Of a stretch of DNA of 64,000 bases, positions 46,018 through 57,772 are shown in pieces; positions within the stretch are counted from its first letter, which is position 1, and every line of letters begins with the position of its first letter. The translations under genes and the position numbers were made by a program. The notes below the pieces were generated by a model. It saw nothing but the letters and a program-made list of their open reading frames with translations. It did no database searches and was not told the origin of the DNA. The stretch is taken from assembly GCA_030704615.1 (NCBI GenBank), contig CM060734.1, forward strand, positions 34,304,042 through 34,368,041, read 5' to 3'. Source of the DNA: Takakia lepidozioides. Lineage: Eukaryota > Streptophyta > Takakiopsida > Takakiales > Takakiaceae.

Positions 46018-46427
46018 GATCTTCATTATACCATGTGGAGGAAGTACGTGCTGATGCAGCAGATAACATGACCATAATTCAGATGAAGAGGAAGGATCAG
46101 TTTGATGAAGGTAAATTAAAGACTTTTAAGACGGGAGATTTGGTACTGTGGTTGTAGAAGAAGGGGAAGATTAAAGCTTCTAAGCTTAAATCACCATGGA
46201 AATGACCTTATGTCATACAGAAGATGTATGATAAAAACACCACCATGTTACAAACCATTAACAAAGAAATGCTGGGAAGAGTCAATGCCAATAAGTTGAA
46301 GGGATACAGTGGTATCCATGACAAACCATTGCAACACGATTTGCATGTTGAAACACAAAAACAGTCACGGGCTGCACCGGTGATATCAACGGAGTATGGA
46401 ACACTTGTCGCTAAACCGAGCGTGTGA
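46018..46427 (+). pseudogene. Ty3-type integrase C-terminal tail
   Basis: NMTIIQMKRKDQFDEGKLK, FKTGDLVLWL, KKGKIKASKLKSPW, PYVIQKMYDKNTTMLQT and LGRVNANKLKGY follow the standard GDLVL...GPYVI...VN...LK.Y pattern of the region after the integrase DDE core. Stops are TAG 46155 and TGA 46206. No RT or DDE core is found upstream. Confidence 0.8.
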
Positions 46428-46439
46428 GACCAGGGCGGG

Positions 46440-46565
46440 AAGTACAGGTGTTCGCATAGCTATCACAGCCCATCACAGTGTCACACAGCCTATCACAGCC
46501 CATCACAGTGTCACACAACCTATCACAGTTCACCACAGTCTGACACAGCCCAACACAGCCCATGC
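46440..46565 (+). repeat. CACAGC-type decamer repeat tract (internal)
   Basis: About ten units of (A/G)TCACAG(C/T)(C/G)(C/T) and ACACAGCC at 10-16 bp spacing, between the integrase tail and the zinc-knuckle ORF. It is the same sequence type as the tracts in both LTRs. Confidence 0.85.
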
Positions 46566-46954
46566 GGGTTACACAGTCCATAGGGTTAGTGACAGGTAGA
46601 CACGGGTTAACGTCAGAAAAGTGGCCGTCAAGTGAAAGAGAAGTTTGGAAGTCAAACTCGGAGAATGTGTCACGCGGACAGGGGCAATCGGAGGCATGTC
46701 TAAAAACGAACACGTGGCCACTAGGGCGAAGCACACCGCTGTGCATATATTGCAAAAGTGGGTATCATCATGCAAGAGGACAAATCAGGCCATCAAAGTA
46801 CCTACCCGGTACATCAGCCAAAACTATTTGTGGGCCCATTAATGCATTCAGGGTAGGGGTAACGGAACCCTTTCCGAGTACAGAAAAGAGGGACTTTTGC
46901 TACATGTACTGTCATATTGGACATTCCAGGTGGGAATGTCCACGGAGGGGGTAG
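46562..46954 (+). CDS. Zinc-knuckle ORF between integrase and the 3' ORF
   Basis: A 130-codon frame with two Cys/His clusters: LCIYCKSGYHHARGQ and FCYMYCHIGHSRWECPRR. The second resembles the retroviral CCHC knuckle but with altered spacing (C-x3-C-x3-H-x4-C). A nucleic-acid-binding, nucleocapsid-like role is likely by analogy. Its position after integrase is odd, since knuckles normally sit at the end of gag. It overlaps the next frame by ~58 bp. Confidence 0.55.
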   Translation: MRVTQSIGLVTGRHGLTSEKWPSSEREVWKSNSENVSRGQGQSEACLKTNTWPLGRSTPLCIYCKSGYHHARGQIRPSKYLPGTSAKTICGPINAFRVGVTEPFPSTEKRDFCYMYCHIGHSRWECPRRG

Positions 46955-49900
46955 AATTAAAAAATTACCTAAGCAGGCAACAACCAATCAGGAGCGAGAA
47001 TTTCATGCAGGTGGTTCCCTCCAAGAAACAAGAACAAGAAATTGGAAGGGTTATGAGCGGAAGAGTCGGGGTGGCTCTGAATAGCCAGTGTCTCGACGGG
47101 AGGGGCAATCAAAGCTATAGCTTTGTAGCTATGGCGGATATAACGGATTACATGCTCGCTTTACTTCTCACGCAATGGCGCAAGGACGGACGAATTGAGA
47201 GTACATTCTCTCTCACTCGATACTTGCAAGCCCCACAGGCTTACACGCACTTACCTGTTCCATTATGTGCCAACCATACATTTATGCTTTCTGCCCTGCA
47301 AGCTTTCCTTCAGCTGTTTCAAACAAGGCCTTTTTGTTTGTCTAGAATGAAGAGAGTGAGGGGAATGGAGGATATCAGGGTGAAGAGCACCACGATTCTG
47401 CAGAAGCAAACAATTGCTACACCGCAGGCAGTGCAGCTACTGAGGGAGTTGCGATTGGAAGGGCTGCTACGCAAGGACTGGTCTTTGCATCATTGGCAGT
47501 ATATGATTCAATTTCTTCAGAACTTTGAGCCTCGGACGGGAGTTACCCAGGTGAGGGGAGCAGATATAAAAATTACTCCCCAGTACTTGCAACAATTTTT
47601 TGATTTGCCACCGGGTCATGTGGATGTGGATGAGCACAAGGCAAGATTGCAGATAGGGGATTTGTTCCAAGAAGGAAGTTTCTGTAAGACTCAAGGTTAC
47701 GCTTGTACCAAAGCCGAGTACCCAGGGCTCAGAGAAGTTGGCCAAATATTGAACGTTCTGTTTGCCATGAAACAAAACCAACAATATTTGAGTAGGTCAT
47801 TCACAGAGGAGATCCTGAAAGCTTTGAGGGGCGAGGATGTAGCTTGGGCAGAGTTAATGTACAATGGTCTAGTGGAAGAGATGAAGAGGTTACAGGGCAC
47901 TGCTGCTAAATCTCCGATCATTGTGTCTGGTCCAGTCATTGCCCAAATCATTCTTGACTCTTGCATACTTGATACTCGGGAACGTAAGGAGATGAGAGTG
48001 TTTGAGGCAGTAACCACTGCAATTGAAGAGCAGGGCTCTTCACATAGTGAGGGTGGACTGGCAGGGCAACACCAGTCTAAGAGACAGAAGCGGGGTATGA
48101 CTGTAGTGGCGGATCCACTGGCTTCACGGAAACCGCAAGATGATGTTTCCTAAGCTCTTGTGTAGGATAGGGCACAGCAGCACAGAGGGCTGTTATTATT
48201 CGAAGCACGGCCTTCGAAGAGGGAAGAAGAAGTCACTTCGGTACCACAACCATCACAGCCAGTTGTCTCAATTGTCTCAGAGGTTCCACAGTTAGAACAT
48301 GTCGTGACACCAGAGCCTATTGCTCTGGACGGAGAAAGGTTGGACATTCCCACTACAGAGCAGGTCGTAGCAGAATTTGAGAAGGGTGACCTTCTCTATG
48401 AAAACTCTGGCTTGGTAAGGGAATCAGTGGTTCCAGAGATGCAGAGTTTGTCTAGGGAAATCCCTGCTGTGCATGTAATAACCACACCTGTGGCGGAACT
48501 ACCAGGGGTAGAATATAAGGACATTGCAGCACCTTTGGAGGATGAGGGGGTTCAGGAAGAGGATCTGGTGGGACAATGGCCTGAATGGTTGGTGAAACAT
48601 CACACTGTGGAGGATCAGGGAGAACAGCAACAAGTTCACCATGAAGACCCACAGCAGGCCATGCTTATGAGTTCCATAAGCAGGACACTCAATTTGTTGG
48701 GCACTTATGTGAAATCCCATGTTCCATCTACACAATTGGTAGCTTTGAGGGAGGAACTCAGGAAGGAGTTTGAGACTAGACTTGCCACCGAGTGTGCAAA
48801 CAAGGTGGATGTGGAGGCCAACCTTAAGTTGCAAAAAGAATTGGAGGACACAAAGGTTGCTTTGCAGATGGCTGAGGGGAATTTGATTGAAGCAGGTCTC
48901 GAGGAGGAGAAGTTGCATGAAGCACATAAGCAACAGTTATACCAATTGCAGGTGAAGCTTGAGGGCAAGTTGCAGGAAGTGAACGTGCTACATACAGAGT
49001 TGGAGGTAGTTCATCAGAGAATGACCATACAGTGTGCCACACTAACTACTGCTCTGGAGCAAACTGTATCAGAAGTTAACAGACAAGGGGAGAGATGTAT
49101 GATGGCAGAAGCTGAGATAATAGAGCAAGGGAAACTCATTGTTGATTTGAAGGCTACAATCTGTCGCAATGAGAATACTTTCCAACAATACAGTCAGGTT
49201 GAGACTGACCATGAGAGGTACATCCTGGAGTTGCAGCAAACACTCATGGTCAATAGAAATGAACTCTCTCTGGCTAACAAGGCTTGGAAGGAAGCCAATA
49301 ATCTGGTTGCTGCCTATGCCGGCCTGGTTGAACCTCATGCGAAGCGCATGAAGGCTTTACACCAGGAGTTAGATGTGTACAGACTCAAGGAGGAGCAGAC
49401 TCTCAGGGGTGCCACACAAGACTTGGTGGATAATCACCTTATGCAAGTATGGTTAGCACAAGGGCCGGTAGAAGGCAAAGCACCAAGGAAGCTCACCCAG
49501 GGTGAGATGAGTGATCTCATATTGCAGGTGCAGAACATTGCCACAATTACTATAGACAATGTCTATAGTAGGATAGCAGAGTTATAGGATGATGTGGAAG
49601 GCCTGCAGACTCAAGTGGATGACCTGAGTTCAAATATTGACAAAAGAGTCTTTGTTCCTGAGGAGCAGCTGATGGCTACTTATTTGCATGCCAAGACTCT
49701 AATTTTTCAGTCTTTTTCGCAGGGGGTGCAGGAGATGCCAGTGGTAGAAGTGCCAGTGGTGCCAATACCACAGCAGGTGCCTGTGCAGGTAGCTGATCTT
49801 GTTGCTACTACAGCAAAACCACAGCCTGAGGTATGGGGGGATGCTGCTTTTCACCCACCTAGGACTCATGCTGCACTAGAGTACAGTCGGGCAATGATTA

Positions 49901-50343
49901 CGCCCTTCAACCAAATTCCCATTGTGATGGATTTGGCTTGGAAGGAATTTAGTCCTCCGCAGTCGTTGGCACATTATTACCAGATCATGCGCATTTGGTT
50001 GCCAGTGGCAACTCGGACTAAGGTTCTTCCGAACAATCGACCCATTGAGGATCATCACTTTGCAAGGTACTGGTCTGAGGCAGGCACCATGCTGAAGGAC
50101 TTAATTGCCTTCCAGGTTGTACATGGGTACATCTACACCAAGACCAAGGAGGTATCTTGTATTGTCATGGGCTCTGGATTATACTATGCTGCTTGTTTCA
50201 TGGCACGTCATCACATTGTACTCAATCGCCTCCATCAGCCAGTGACAGGGCTCGGGCTCGCACACGGAGTCCTTCACGAGACTCTCACCGTCAGAAGGGT
50301 GCTCGCTCACAAAGGTTTGCTGATCCTAAACAGTAAACCGTGA
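46897..50343 (+). pseudogene. Giant post-pol (env-position) reading frame with coiled coil
   Basis: Three ORFs (46897-48153, 48304-49587 and 49594-50343) are in one frame and would form ~1,148 codons. They are broken only by TAA 48151, TAG 48163 and TAG 49585, plus the short stretch between ORFs. The first third contains TFSLTRYLQAPQAYTHLPVP and EPRTGVTQVRGADIKITPQY, resembling the Athila-type ORF pattern only loosely. The middle is a long coiled coil (KLQKELEDTKVALQMAEGNL onward) about 280 residues long. The last part holds VVEVPVVPIPQQVPVQV and an aromatic globular region (DLAWKEFSPPQSLAHYY). No signal peptide or clear membrane segment is seen, so an envelope role is not supported. Function unknown. 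Confidence 0.6.
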
Positions 50344-50374
50344 GGACACGGCTTTTTGAGAGGGGGAGGGGTAA

Positions 50375-51211
50375 TGTTAGAGGGCTGATTGGGACTTAGA
50401 CGCTTTTACGGGTTCTGTGGGGTACCCCTAATTTTTGTACAGACTTACGGATGGTAGACTGAGACCAACATGAGCCTTAGGGGTGGCAGGCGCAGGCTTT
50501 AGGGAGGGTAGACAACCAGATACAGCTTCGCACAGCCGGTCACAGTCCGTCACAGTCTATCATAGCCAGACACAGCCCGACACAGTTAGACACAACTTCG
50601 CACAACCAGTCACAGCCCGACACAGCTTTACACAGCCAGTCACAGCTCAGTACAGTCACAGCTCGGCACAGCTTGACACAGCCTGTCACAGCGTACATGG
50701 GGAACAATTATCATTGACAGGGAACAACTGTGTGGGAACGACATCTGCAGAGGGAACGTGTTACTTCAGGGGTGACGGTTAGTTAGTGAGGTGGTTAGAA
50801 CTGCTTGCGGGTAGATTAGGCATGGGCGGCAACAGGAAGGGAATCACTTCTTGAGGAGCGCGACGTGGTCAGGGGAGGAGGAGACGAAACGGAGAGCGGA
50901 AACAATGAAGAGGAGATGATGACTTGATTGAGGCTGAATTCATGCAAGCTGTAGAATCATACAGTAGGGTAGATTAGGGACATCATGGCATAGGCCTGAT
51001 ACTTGATTAATCTTAATTTGATACTTAATCGATACAAACATATTGTGTAGAGAGACATGAGAGAAGTTGTGGAATGAATGAATGATTGATTGGAACTTGG
51101 TAGATACTAAAGCAATCTGATGTTTCAGTATACACAGTAAGGTAAATTGAGAACATGAAGGCAAGAAGGAATACAAATAGGAAGCACAACCATGATTCAC
51201 TAGCTATAGGT
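50375..51211 (+). repeat. 3' LTR of family A copy 2
   Basis: It begins TGTTAGAGGG right after the polypurine tract. It carries the GGGGTACCCCTAATTTTTG box, a CACAGC decamer tract at about 50520-50695 and AT-rich U5-like sequence. Similarity to the minus-strand copy 1 ends just past ~51315, beyond an ATG at 51213. The exact LTR end (51211) is therefore an estimate. Confidence 0.7.
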
Positions 51212-51212
51212 T

Positions 51213-51599
51213 ATGACTGATTGTTCTGAGCGGGCTGAGTGCTTAGAGATATCCAACTCTTCTATCTTGGAGTTTCCACCTCGGATAGCGAAGAGATGGG
51301 TGAGTAAAAGCCGCTCGACACCACATCGCACACACCAACCTATTTTGCTAATACACCCTATACCAAACCCTCCAGACCCTAAGCCTCTTAACCTCCTCTC
51401 CATCCTCGCTAAAGGAGCCACTCAGCAAGCTAGGGCATTTATGAGCCACACCAAACTCCACATTAAAAAATGGACACTCTCCACTATACTTCAGAGCATG
51501 ATGTCAGGGCATAGTCTAGCCAGGCAGGTGCAGAGAGAGCGTGTGCATAGGCATGAAAGTAACCATGGTGGGACAGTATGGTCTGGAGGTTTACCTTAA
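51213..51599 (+). CDS. Leader ORF fragment of family A
   Basis: It starts MTDCSERAECLEISNSSILE as in copy 1 (11886, minus), then diverges after SKSR into a Pro-rich and then basic stretch. It implies either that this sequence belongs to the LTR, or that a second family A element followed in tandem. No function known. Confidence 0.4.
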   Translation: MTDCSERAECLEISNSSILEFPPRIAKRWVSKSRSTPHRTHQPILLIHPIPNPPDPKPLNLLSILAKGATQQARAFMSHTKLHIKKWTLSTILQSMMSGHSLARQVQRERVHRHESNHGGTVWSGGLP

Positions 51600-54272
51600 T
51601 AAGTGTCGGCATTGATGAGTAAGAACCACTGAGTTTCGGGGCGTTGCATAAAGAGTTTGTGGATGTGTCAGACTGTCTGGTTATGACGGGTAATATGCAG
51701 TCCATGTATGACCGGGTGGGTACATTGGCTCAGAAGATGCGGCCATGTGTCTCTAACCTAGTGAGTGTGTGCGCATAGGGGGCAGTTTGGTGAAGGGAAT
51801 AGGTGCGGCCAGAAGACGTGTTTGCGTTGATGGCACTGTTGAACGCAATTTTCCACTTTACTATGGTCTGTTCATCTCCTTCACTCTCTCTTTCCATAAA
51901 TTCTACACTTCATGCATACAACAACTGGATAAACATACCACAAATTACAGATGTTGCAGAAGATACTGAAGACACTTGCGGTGGCCAATGCCATCCTTCA
52001 AGCAAGGCTGGTTATGAATAGTACTCATGTTCATCCACAGCCTGTGTCTGACCAGACTCTATTCCTCCACCATTCCACCAGGATCTTGACTGGAAAATTC
52101 ACAAGGGCGCGCGTGAATGTTCACAGCAGCCCAATGTGCTGAACCTCGTATCTTTGTAGCTAACTCTGCTTACACCCCAGGATGGCTTGGCCAGTTCTCA
52201 ATCACAATCACCAACCTTGCAGTCTTATGTCTCGAGTCTGGTGATCTAGAACTTCTCTGTGAAACAGGCATACAGGCAGCTCAGCAGACAGTCCTTAACC
52301 GTAGCACAACCAGCGCTAACGAGCATGGCTTCAGACAACAAGCAAGAACACTGAAGAAACCAACATCGATATTGTTCTAGACCAATCCACTAAGGCCCCC
52401 GCCGCACCATCCTGCTGCACTCCTACTAATTACTGCTACATAGAAAATTGCTGCCGCACTGATATGTTTAAAATGTTTTAGCCATAACTATAGTTATCTA
52501 TCCTAAAAACTTCCTTCCTACTTTAGAGCGAATCTAGCACTACTACCCCCCCCCCCCCTTCCCCCCAGTGCTAAATCTAAACAGGCGCGCCGTTTTTGGG
52601 CAGTTGCCCGTGCCATTCTCTACCATTGCCATTCACATTCGCCATTGAAAGCCTCGAGTAATGTGCAACATTGTGCTCCTGGCTCGTGATCTTGTCTCGT
52701 CGTTGCTCCTTTGGCTATGGCGAAAAGGAAGGAGGCGCGAGAAAATGGTGAGAGGAAGTCAGGCAGGGGCAGGCGAACGTATGTTTAAAACTAACAATAT
52801 GCACTTAATACGTGTTAAGCTAAAATGTTGGTGCCGCAGGGATATTGTTAGTTGGAGCAGCTGTTATGAAAACGGGCCTGCTAACCGTTAGCAGGTGTTC
52901 TACGCTAACAGCCCGGTGCGGCGGGGGCCCAATGGGAACTGCTACCTGTGCCCGCTAGACAAACAGCTTAAATGTCATTATTAAATCAAAGCACTGAATT
53001 CAGGGAATTCCAGCCCACACTGATGCCCGCATAGGAAAAAGTGCAATATCATAGTAGAGAGAGAGAGAAGACTCCGGCCAAAGCCGGCGTAACTAAGAGC
53101 CACTTCGCCTTGCGGCTACTGCCTTCTTTCGGGGGTGGGCCCTATACATAATGCGGGTGTCCAAGGGACACCAGGAACCAAGGGTGGAGGATACCCAAGG
53201 TATGTGGGGTGTCTGTGGGAGTTTAGGGAGCCAGGAGGGGGTTGGACTCTGTTCTTCGCTTGTTCGTAATGATAGCTGTGAGAGAACGGAGGGCTGTGAG
53301 GTGAATATCTTTGAAGCATTTATGGATAGGGAATATCGGGATATAGAAGTTATCGTGTAGTGCTGTTATATTAGCATTACGGATACCACCTCGGGTGCCG
53401 GCCGTAATAACATAGAGGGGGGGGGTATTCCAGCCCCTATGACAGAGAGCAAGGATAAGTGGGGCATATTTTTGCCGTTTTTTCAAAATAGAGGAGGAGG
53501 GTATCGATCATGGCAATATGTGAATTCGATGAAATAGATGGTGATATGAGGGGAGGGGGAGGAGGGCGGCTGAGTATTGATGGGAAACTATCCAACTATT
53601 TCTGGCTCTCCAAAGCTACGACTGAAGCTCAAATTAAACAAACGCTTAAATTTCGCTACGCCCAATACACAATAAGACTCCTCAATAGGAATACAGTTAA
53701 TTCAAAGTTACAAAGTTTTCTTCTATTTCTGGCATGCAGCTCAAGCAACGAGCCTAGACGGGCTGTGGCCCAGGAGTTCTTCTCATATCATTTAGAGTGT
53801 TGGGAAACAGGTTTGAAAAGGTGAGGCTCCAAGAACGTAAGAAAGGGAAGCATTGTGATGAAGCTGGCATGATGACGTCTTGGGTGACCTTCGCCTGGAG
53901 GTACATGGGCAGATGGACATCACAACCAACACAAGATTGTGCTCGACCTTGGATCAGGGATGTTAGCTCTACTTTCACAAAGGGAGGGTGTGACCCACTG
54001 TCAATCCCAAAGGTTCCCTTGAGCGCTTTTGTCTGAAGTCCCGTGTGCTTGGACTTACGTGTGGAAACCAAGCTTGGCCAATTGAGCGGCCAAACGTTGG
54101 ACAAAAAGACAAGGCTCTAAACATCTCCCAAACAAATGAACCATTTTCAGACCCTGTTGGTATGTTTCAGGAACCCGTTGCTGATGGAGCGATCTTCTTA
54201 GATATGGTAGTGAATTTGACTGTAAAGGTTCGTAACTAATAAGAGTGTGGTTGAATCAGGCACAGCCTCTGA
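51600..54272. other. No gene recognised; C-rich run
   Basis: Frames with weak coding look (for example 51951-52142, MLQKILKTLAVANAILQARL) may be gag remnants of the tandem family A element. A run of 12 C followed by T-C6 lies near 52547-52566. At 53041-53070 there is a GA-rich microsatellite. The minus and plus ORFs at 53116-54239 match nothing known. Confidence 0.4.
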
Positions 54273-55110
54273 TTGGACGTGAAACTGGCTACCGGCGTCA
54301 AATGCGGGAGTGTAAAGGATGCACGACAAGTTTTCGACAAGATGGCCAAACGAGATGTGGTCTCAGGGAGTGCGATGTCTCATGGATGTGGCTGGAAAGC
54401 TTTCAAGCTGTATGAGCAAATGCACCATGAAGGACTGACTGCCAACAGTGCCACATTTGTTTCTATTCTCAATGCGCGTGCCAGCCTAAGGGCAGAGAGA
54501 TTCATGCTGAATCGACAAAGCTTGAAATTGTGCCAGATATCATTCTGGATACGGCCCTTGCGGCCATGTATGCCAAATGCTGGAGCATGAAAGATGCACA
54601 TCAAGGTTTTGACAATACGGTTAAAAGAAATGTGGTCTCCTGGAGTGTGATGATCGGAGGATGTGCCCAGAATGGGTGTTGTACAGAGGCCGTGCATCCA
54701 TTTAAACACATGCAGCAGGAAGGCTCGAAACCAAATGGTGTCAAATTCCTCTCTCTTCTCTCTGCATGTAGCCATGTCGGCCTAGTGAATGAAGGCCTCC
54801 GGTGCTTCAATCTCATGAGTCGAGATCATGGCCTCACTCCTACTGTGGAGCATTATGGCTGTATGTTCGACCTTTGTTGGTCGTGCAGGTCGATTGGATG
54901 AGGAACAGGCTTGATAAACAAAATGGCAATCGAACCAGACGTTAGGTTGTGGAGGGCCTTGCTTGGCGCCTGTCAAATGTAGTATGGTGCTGTTGAGATA
55001 GCAGACGTGCTGCTAAACTCATCCTCGAGGGGGATCCACAGCATGTTGGAGCTTATGTGCTCCTTTCAAATTTCTATGCTGCAGCGGGTAGGTGGGAGGA
55101 AAAGCAATAG
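54273..55110 (+). pseudogene. PPR protein (E-class) pseudogene fragment
   Basis: Organellar RNA-binding PPR repeats are recognisable: VKDARQVFDKMAKRDVVS, AFKLYEQMHHEGLTANSATF, DTALAAMYAKCWSMKDAHQ, KRNVVSWSVMIGGCAQNG and FLSLLSACSHVGLVNEGLR. The E-domain part follows as LTPTVEHYGCM and then AKLILEGDPQHVGAYVLLSN at about 55012-55072, ending in TAG at 55110. There are at least three frame changes (near 54530, 54880 and 54990). The ~450-residue N-terminal part and the remaining E/DYW tail are absent. The sequence style is that of the large PPR families of seed-free plants. Confidence 0.85.
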
Positions 55111-55489
55111 TCAAATGCCAGACTGCATTTAATTTGTTAAAAGAAGAACTGGTCGTCCTTTTGAGCAATTTGTGTTTGCATGTGTAGAGAACATAACTGG
55201 GCACTGTTGTTGGTGAGTGCCAGTACCTATTTGTGTGGTAAGGTAGCTTGGGATTACTGCATACTTCGGGGTTTTCCAGTCTGTATGAGCTAGAGTTGGG
55301 ACGTTGAAGTGAGGGAAGGGAGGAGGGAAAGGAGTTCAACCATGTCGGGTGCACCGTCGAATAATGTTCAAATTATGGCCTTCAATATGGTGAACCAATT
55401 TTGCACATATAATATGAGGTGTACCTGATCTGTTTGGTGTTGAATTGTCATGTATACTATGTGCTCTCTCTCTCTCTCTTGGTGAGTTG

Positions 55490-56546
55490 TTCAAACTGGC
55501 AAGGGCAAAGCTCTGGGGCTCACTAAATTTTTCCACTGCAGAGGGGTCAACTCTGAGGTTAAGAAAACCATGCTTTGTCGCGTTATTAGACCTGCCTTGG
55601 AGTAAGGATCTGCAATATGGGTTGATAACTCCAACCAGGCTAAGTCTCTAGAATCCATTCAAGTGGGGGTGCTTAAGGAGTGTATGTCGGCATGCTCCAA
55701 AACAGCCAATGTGGCTGTTCCGGGTGAGTTTGGCATTCCGTCCTTAAGCTCCCGTCGAGATGAATTCAAGGTCAGATGGTGCAACATATGTCCAACACCA
55801 GATATCCTAAGTTAATCGACTCTATATCTTGGAAAAAGGACCGCCCTGTCAAACAGGCTAAGTCCTGGCAGAAGAGAGTAGAAGAGATTCTCAAGGACCT
55901 GGACCTGGATCCGCAAGTCTTGACCCTGCTGGATAAATCTGACTTAGAGGCTGTAGTGTCCAAAGCCATGTCTGTTGCCATGAGATTGTCTGATGAAAAT
56001 GAAGTTGGGCAGAAAACTTCCCTGAACTTGTTTCCAGTCAGTGACATGGGGGAGGACATCTTAGATGACCTAAAGGGTCTACCCACTCTCGGCACTAGAC
56101 TGAAAATTAAACTCAGGGCAGGAAGCCTACCGTTGAACAGCAAACAGAAGCAGAGAGGAAAGGGAGAGTGCAATTGCCCGTTGTGTGGGCAATCTGAAGA
56201 CAGAATTCATTTTCTGATACACTGTCCGGGGTTCTCTCACCAAAGAGACGCTCTCTTCAAATGTATTAAGGGAATTGTGCCTGTACCCTGTTTACGTCTC
56301 GAGGCTGAGCCAAAAGCCCAGGCCCTCCTGAGGCCTAGTTTTTGGGCAAATTACACACAGCAGATTGATGCTTGTGTGAAGGGATTTCTAGAGGATATCT
56401 GGAAAACCCGGATTAATTCTTTATATGGAGGTAAGTCTTACTACCAACGTCAGCCCCTGACAGAGGTAGGTTCTGTCCCTTTTGTTCCCGCTCAAACTGG
56501 GCGCGGGGTCAATGGCCACAAGGCTACGGCAAACAACGTCTTATGA
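55490..56546 (+). pseudogene. Non-LTR retrotransposon (LINE) 3' end
   Basis: Region 55490-55775, in mixed frames, carries the segment after the RT fingers: MLCRVIRPALE, LESIQVGVLKECMSACSKTA and SSRRDEFKVRWCN. A clean 256-codon frame (55776-56546) follows, with PTLGTRLKIKLRAGSLPLN and the zinc cluster CNCPLCGQSEDRIHFLIHCP typical of the ORF2 C-terminus of LINEs. A TAA after LE and at least one frameshift break the upstream part. A clear poly-A tail was not seen after 56546. Confidence 0.8.
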
Positions 56547-57227
56547 ATACAATCTCTCTCGTGGTGATGTTGTGAAGTTGTAAGATCGAACCAGGAAGGT
56601 TGATGCCCTCCCTCTCGTAATATACACCATCACCACCCTCACCCCTCTAGCAAGAACCCCCCCATCGACGATCTTATCTCAATATAATTTGCAAACAATT
56701 TTCAAAACCCGTTGAAGAAAAGTCAGTGGAACAAGCAGGAAGCTGAGCAAAGCGATCGTACCAAACAGGAATTTGAAAGGCAGGATTGCAAAATTTATGT
56801 TTGCAAACATATTGCCACAGATTCAGAAATGACGCTTGAAAACTGGTCCGAAATTGAAAATTTGCTTAAACTTTGTCCGATTAGCTCCTCTCCGCTTTCT
56901 CTATTTGCTTTCTCTTTCTGGCCAAAACATGAGATGGCAGATCAGATCTGTGAACCTTATCAACTTAGAGATCTCAAACTGAAAACTAGGAGGACCCTTC
57001 GCAGTGTGAGGAGCAGCATTATATGTGCAGATTTCTTGTAGTTGGTGATGGACATTGGTGATGGCCCTGAGCGCTGGGAAAACTGAGTCAGGATGCCGGT
57101 AGCGCTTGTGCAGGCTGTGCCAATGAGCATTGCTAGGCATGAGCTCCTGCACACACATAGCTGCGCACAGCGTCGGCCCAAGGTTCCGCCTCGCACACGC
57201 CCAACTGCGTCCCTTGCTCCTCGAGCT

Positions 57228-57327
57228 AGATGCGTGGAGAGCCGTAGACTTGGTGAACTCGTACACTGTCATCTGCGTCTCCGGGACGAGTGTTCGAGTT
57301 CACCAAGTCCACGGTTCTCCCCGCATG
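57228..57327. repeat. 100-nt hairpin, miRNA-precursor-like
   Basis: The 5' arm 57228-57270 and 3' arm 57285-57327 pair over about 42 bp with few mismatches and one 1-nt bulge. The inner block GACTTGGTGAACTCG matches exactly, and the loop is 14 nt (ATCTGCGTCTCCGG). Size, stem length and mismatch density fit a plant pre-miRNA or a very small foldback element. Expression is unknown. Confidence 0.7.
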
Positions 57328-57772
57328 AGGTAACAGTGTGAGTTCAGATTCCATCAAAACAATAAGCAGATTCCGCGGATTGTCTTCCCTGCGCCACCTC
57401 CTTGGGGTAGGAGAAAATATCGTTGAAGAAAGCGCCATGCCGCGTTGCTCTGCTGTCGAGGTGGGTTGATGACCACGGAAGGGACGAGAGGTAGAAGCTC
57501 GATCTCATCGCGGGAAGATGCTCAGATCGTTGTTCTACCTTGCTAGCTGTGCAATCGCACAAGAAGGAAGACCAGTATTTGACAGGAGAAGAGAAGCAAC
57601 TTGGGCGCTTCTCAAGGCAGAAGTAGGGAGGGAGCGAGGGAAGAAGGTAGGCATACTCGGCAATTAAGTGATACTTATGCCATTCTGGAGCGCGCTCTGG
57701 AGCTGGGGAACCATTGTGCAGTCCTCCCTGCAGCAGCCAGCTAGTAAGTAGTACTACAATCACACCGACTTT

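Larger units (their letters stand above)
45888..51211 (+). mobile_element. LTR retrotransposon family A, copy 2: 3' part with LTR
   Basis: In order: the tail of a Ty3-type integrase, a CACAGC decamer tract, zinc knuckles, a very long post-pol frame, a polypurine tract (GAGAGGGGGAGGGG near 50358-50371) and an LTR starting TGTTAGAGGGCTGATTGGGA at 50375. Gag, protease, reverse transcriptase and most of integrase are missing, so the element is 5'-truncated where it meets the hAT remnant. The LTR matches copy 1 at 11887-12680. An ORF between integrase and the 3' LTR is a known trait of the Tat/Athila plant lineage, to which this may belong. Confidence 0.75.

Noticed and set aside
46897-50343. Retroviral-type envelope gene
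   Set aside because: Position fits, but there is no signal peptide, transmembrane segment or cleavage site. The frame is dominated by a cytoplasmic-type coiled coil.
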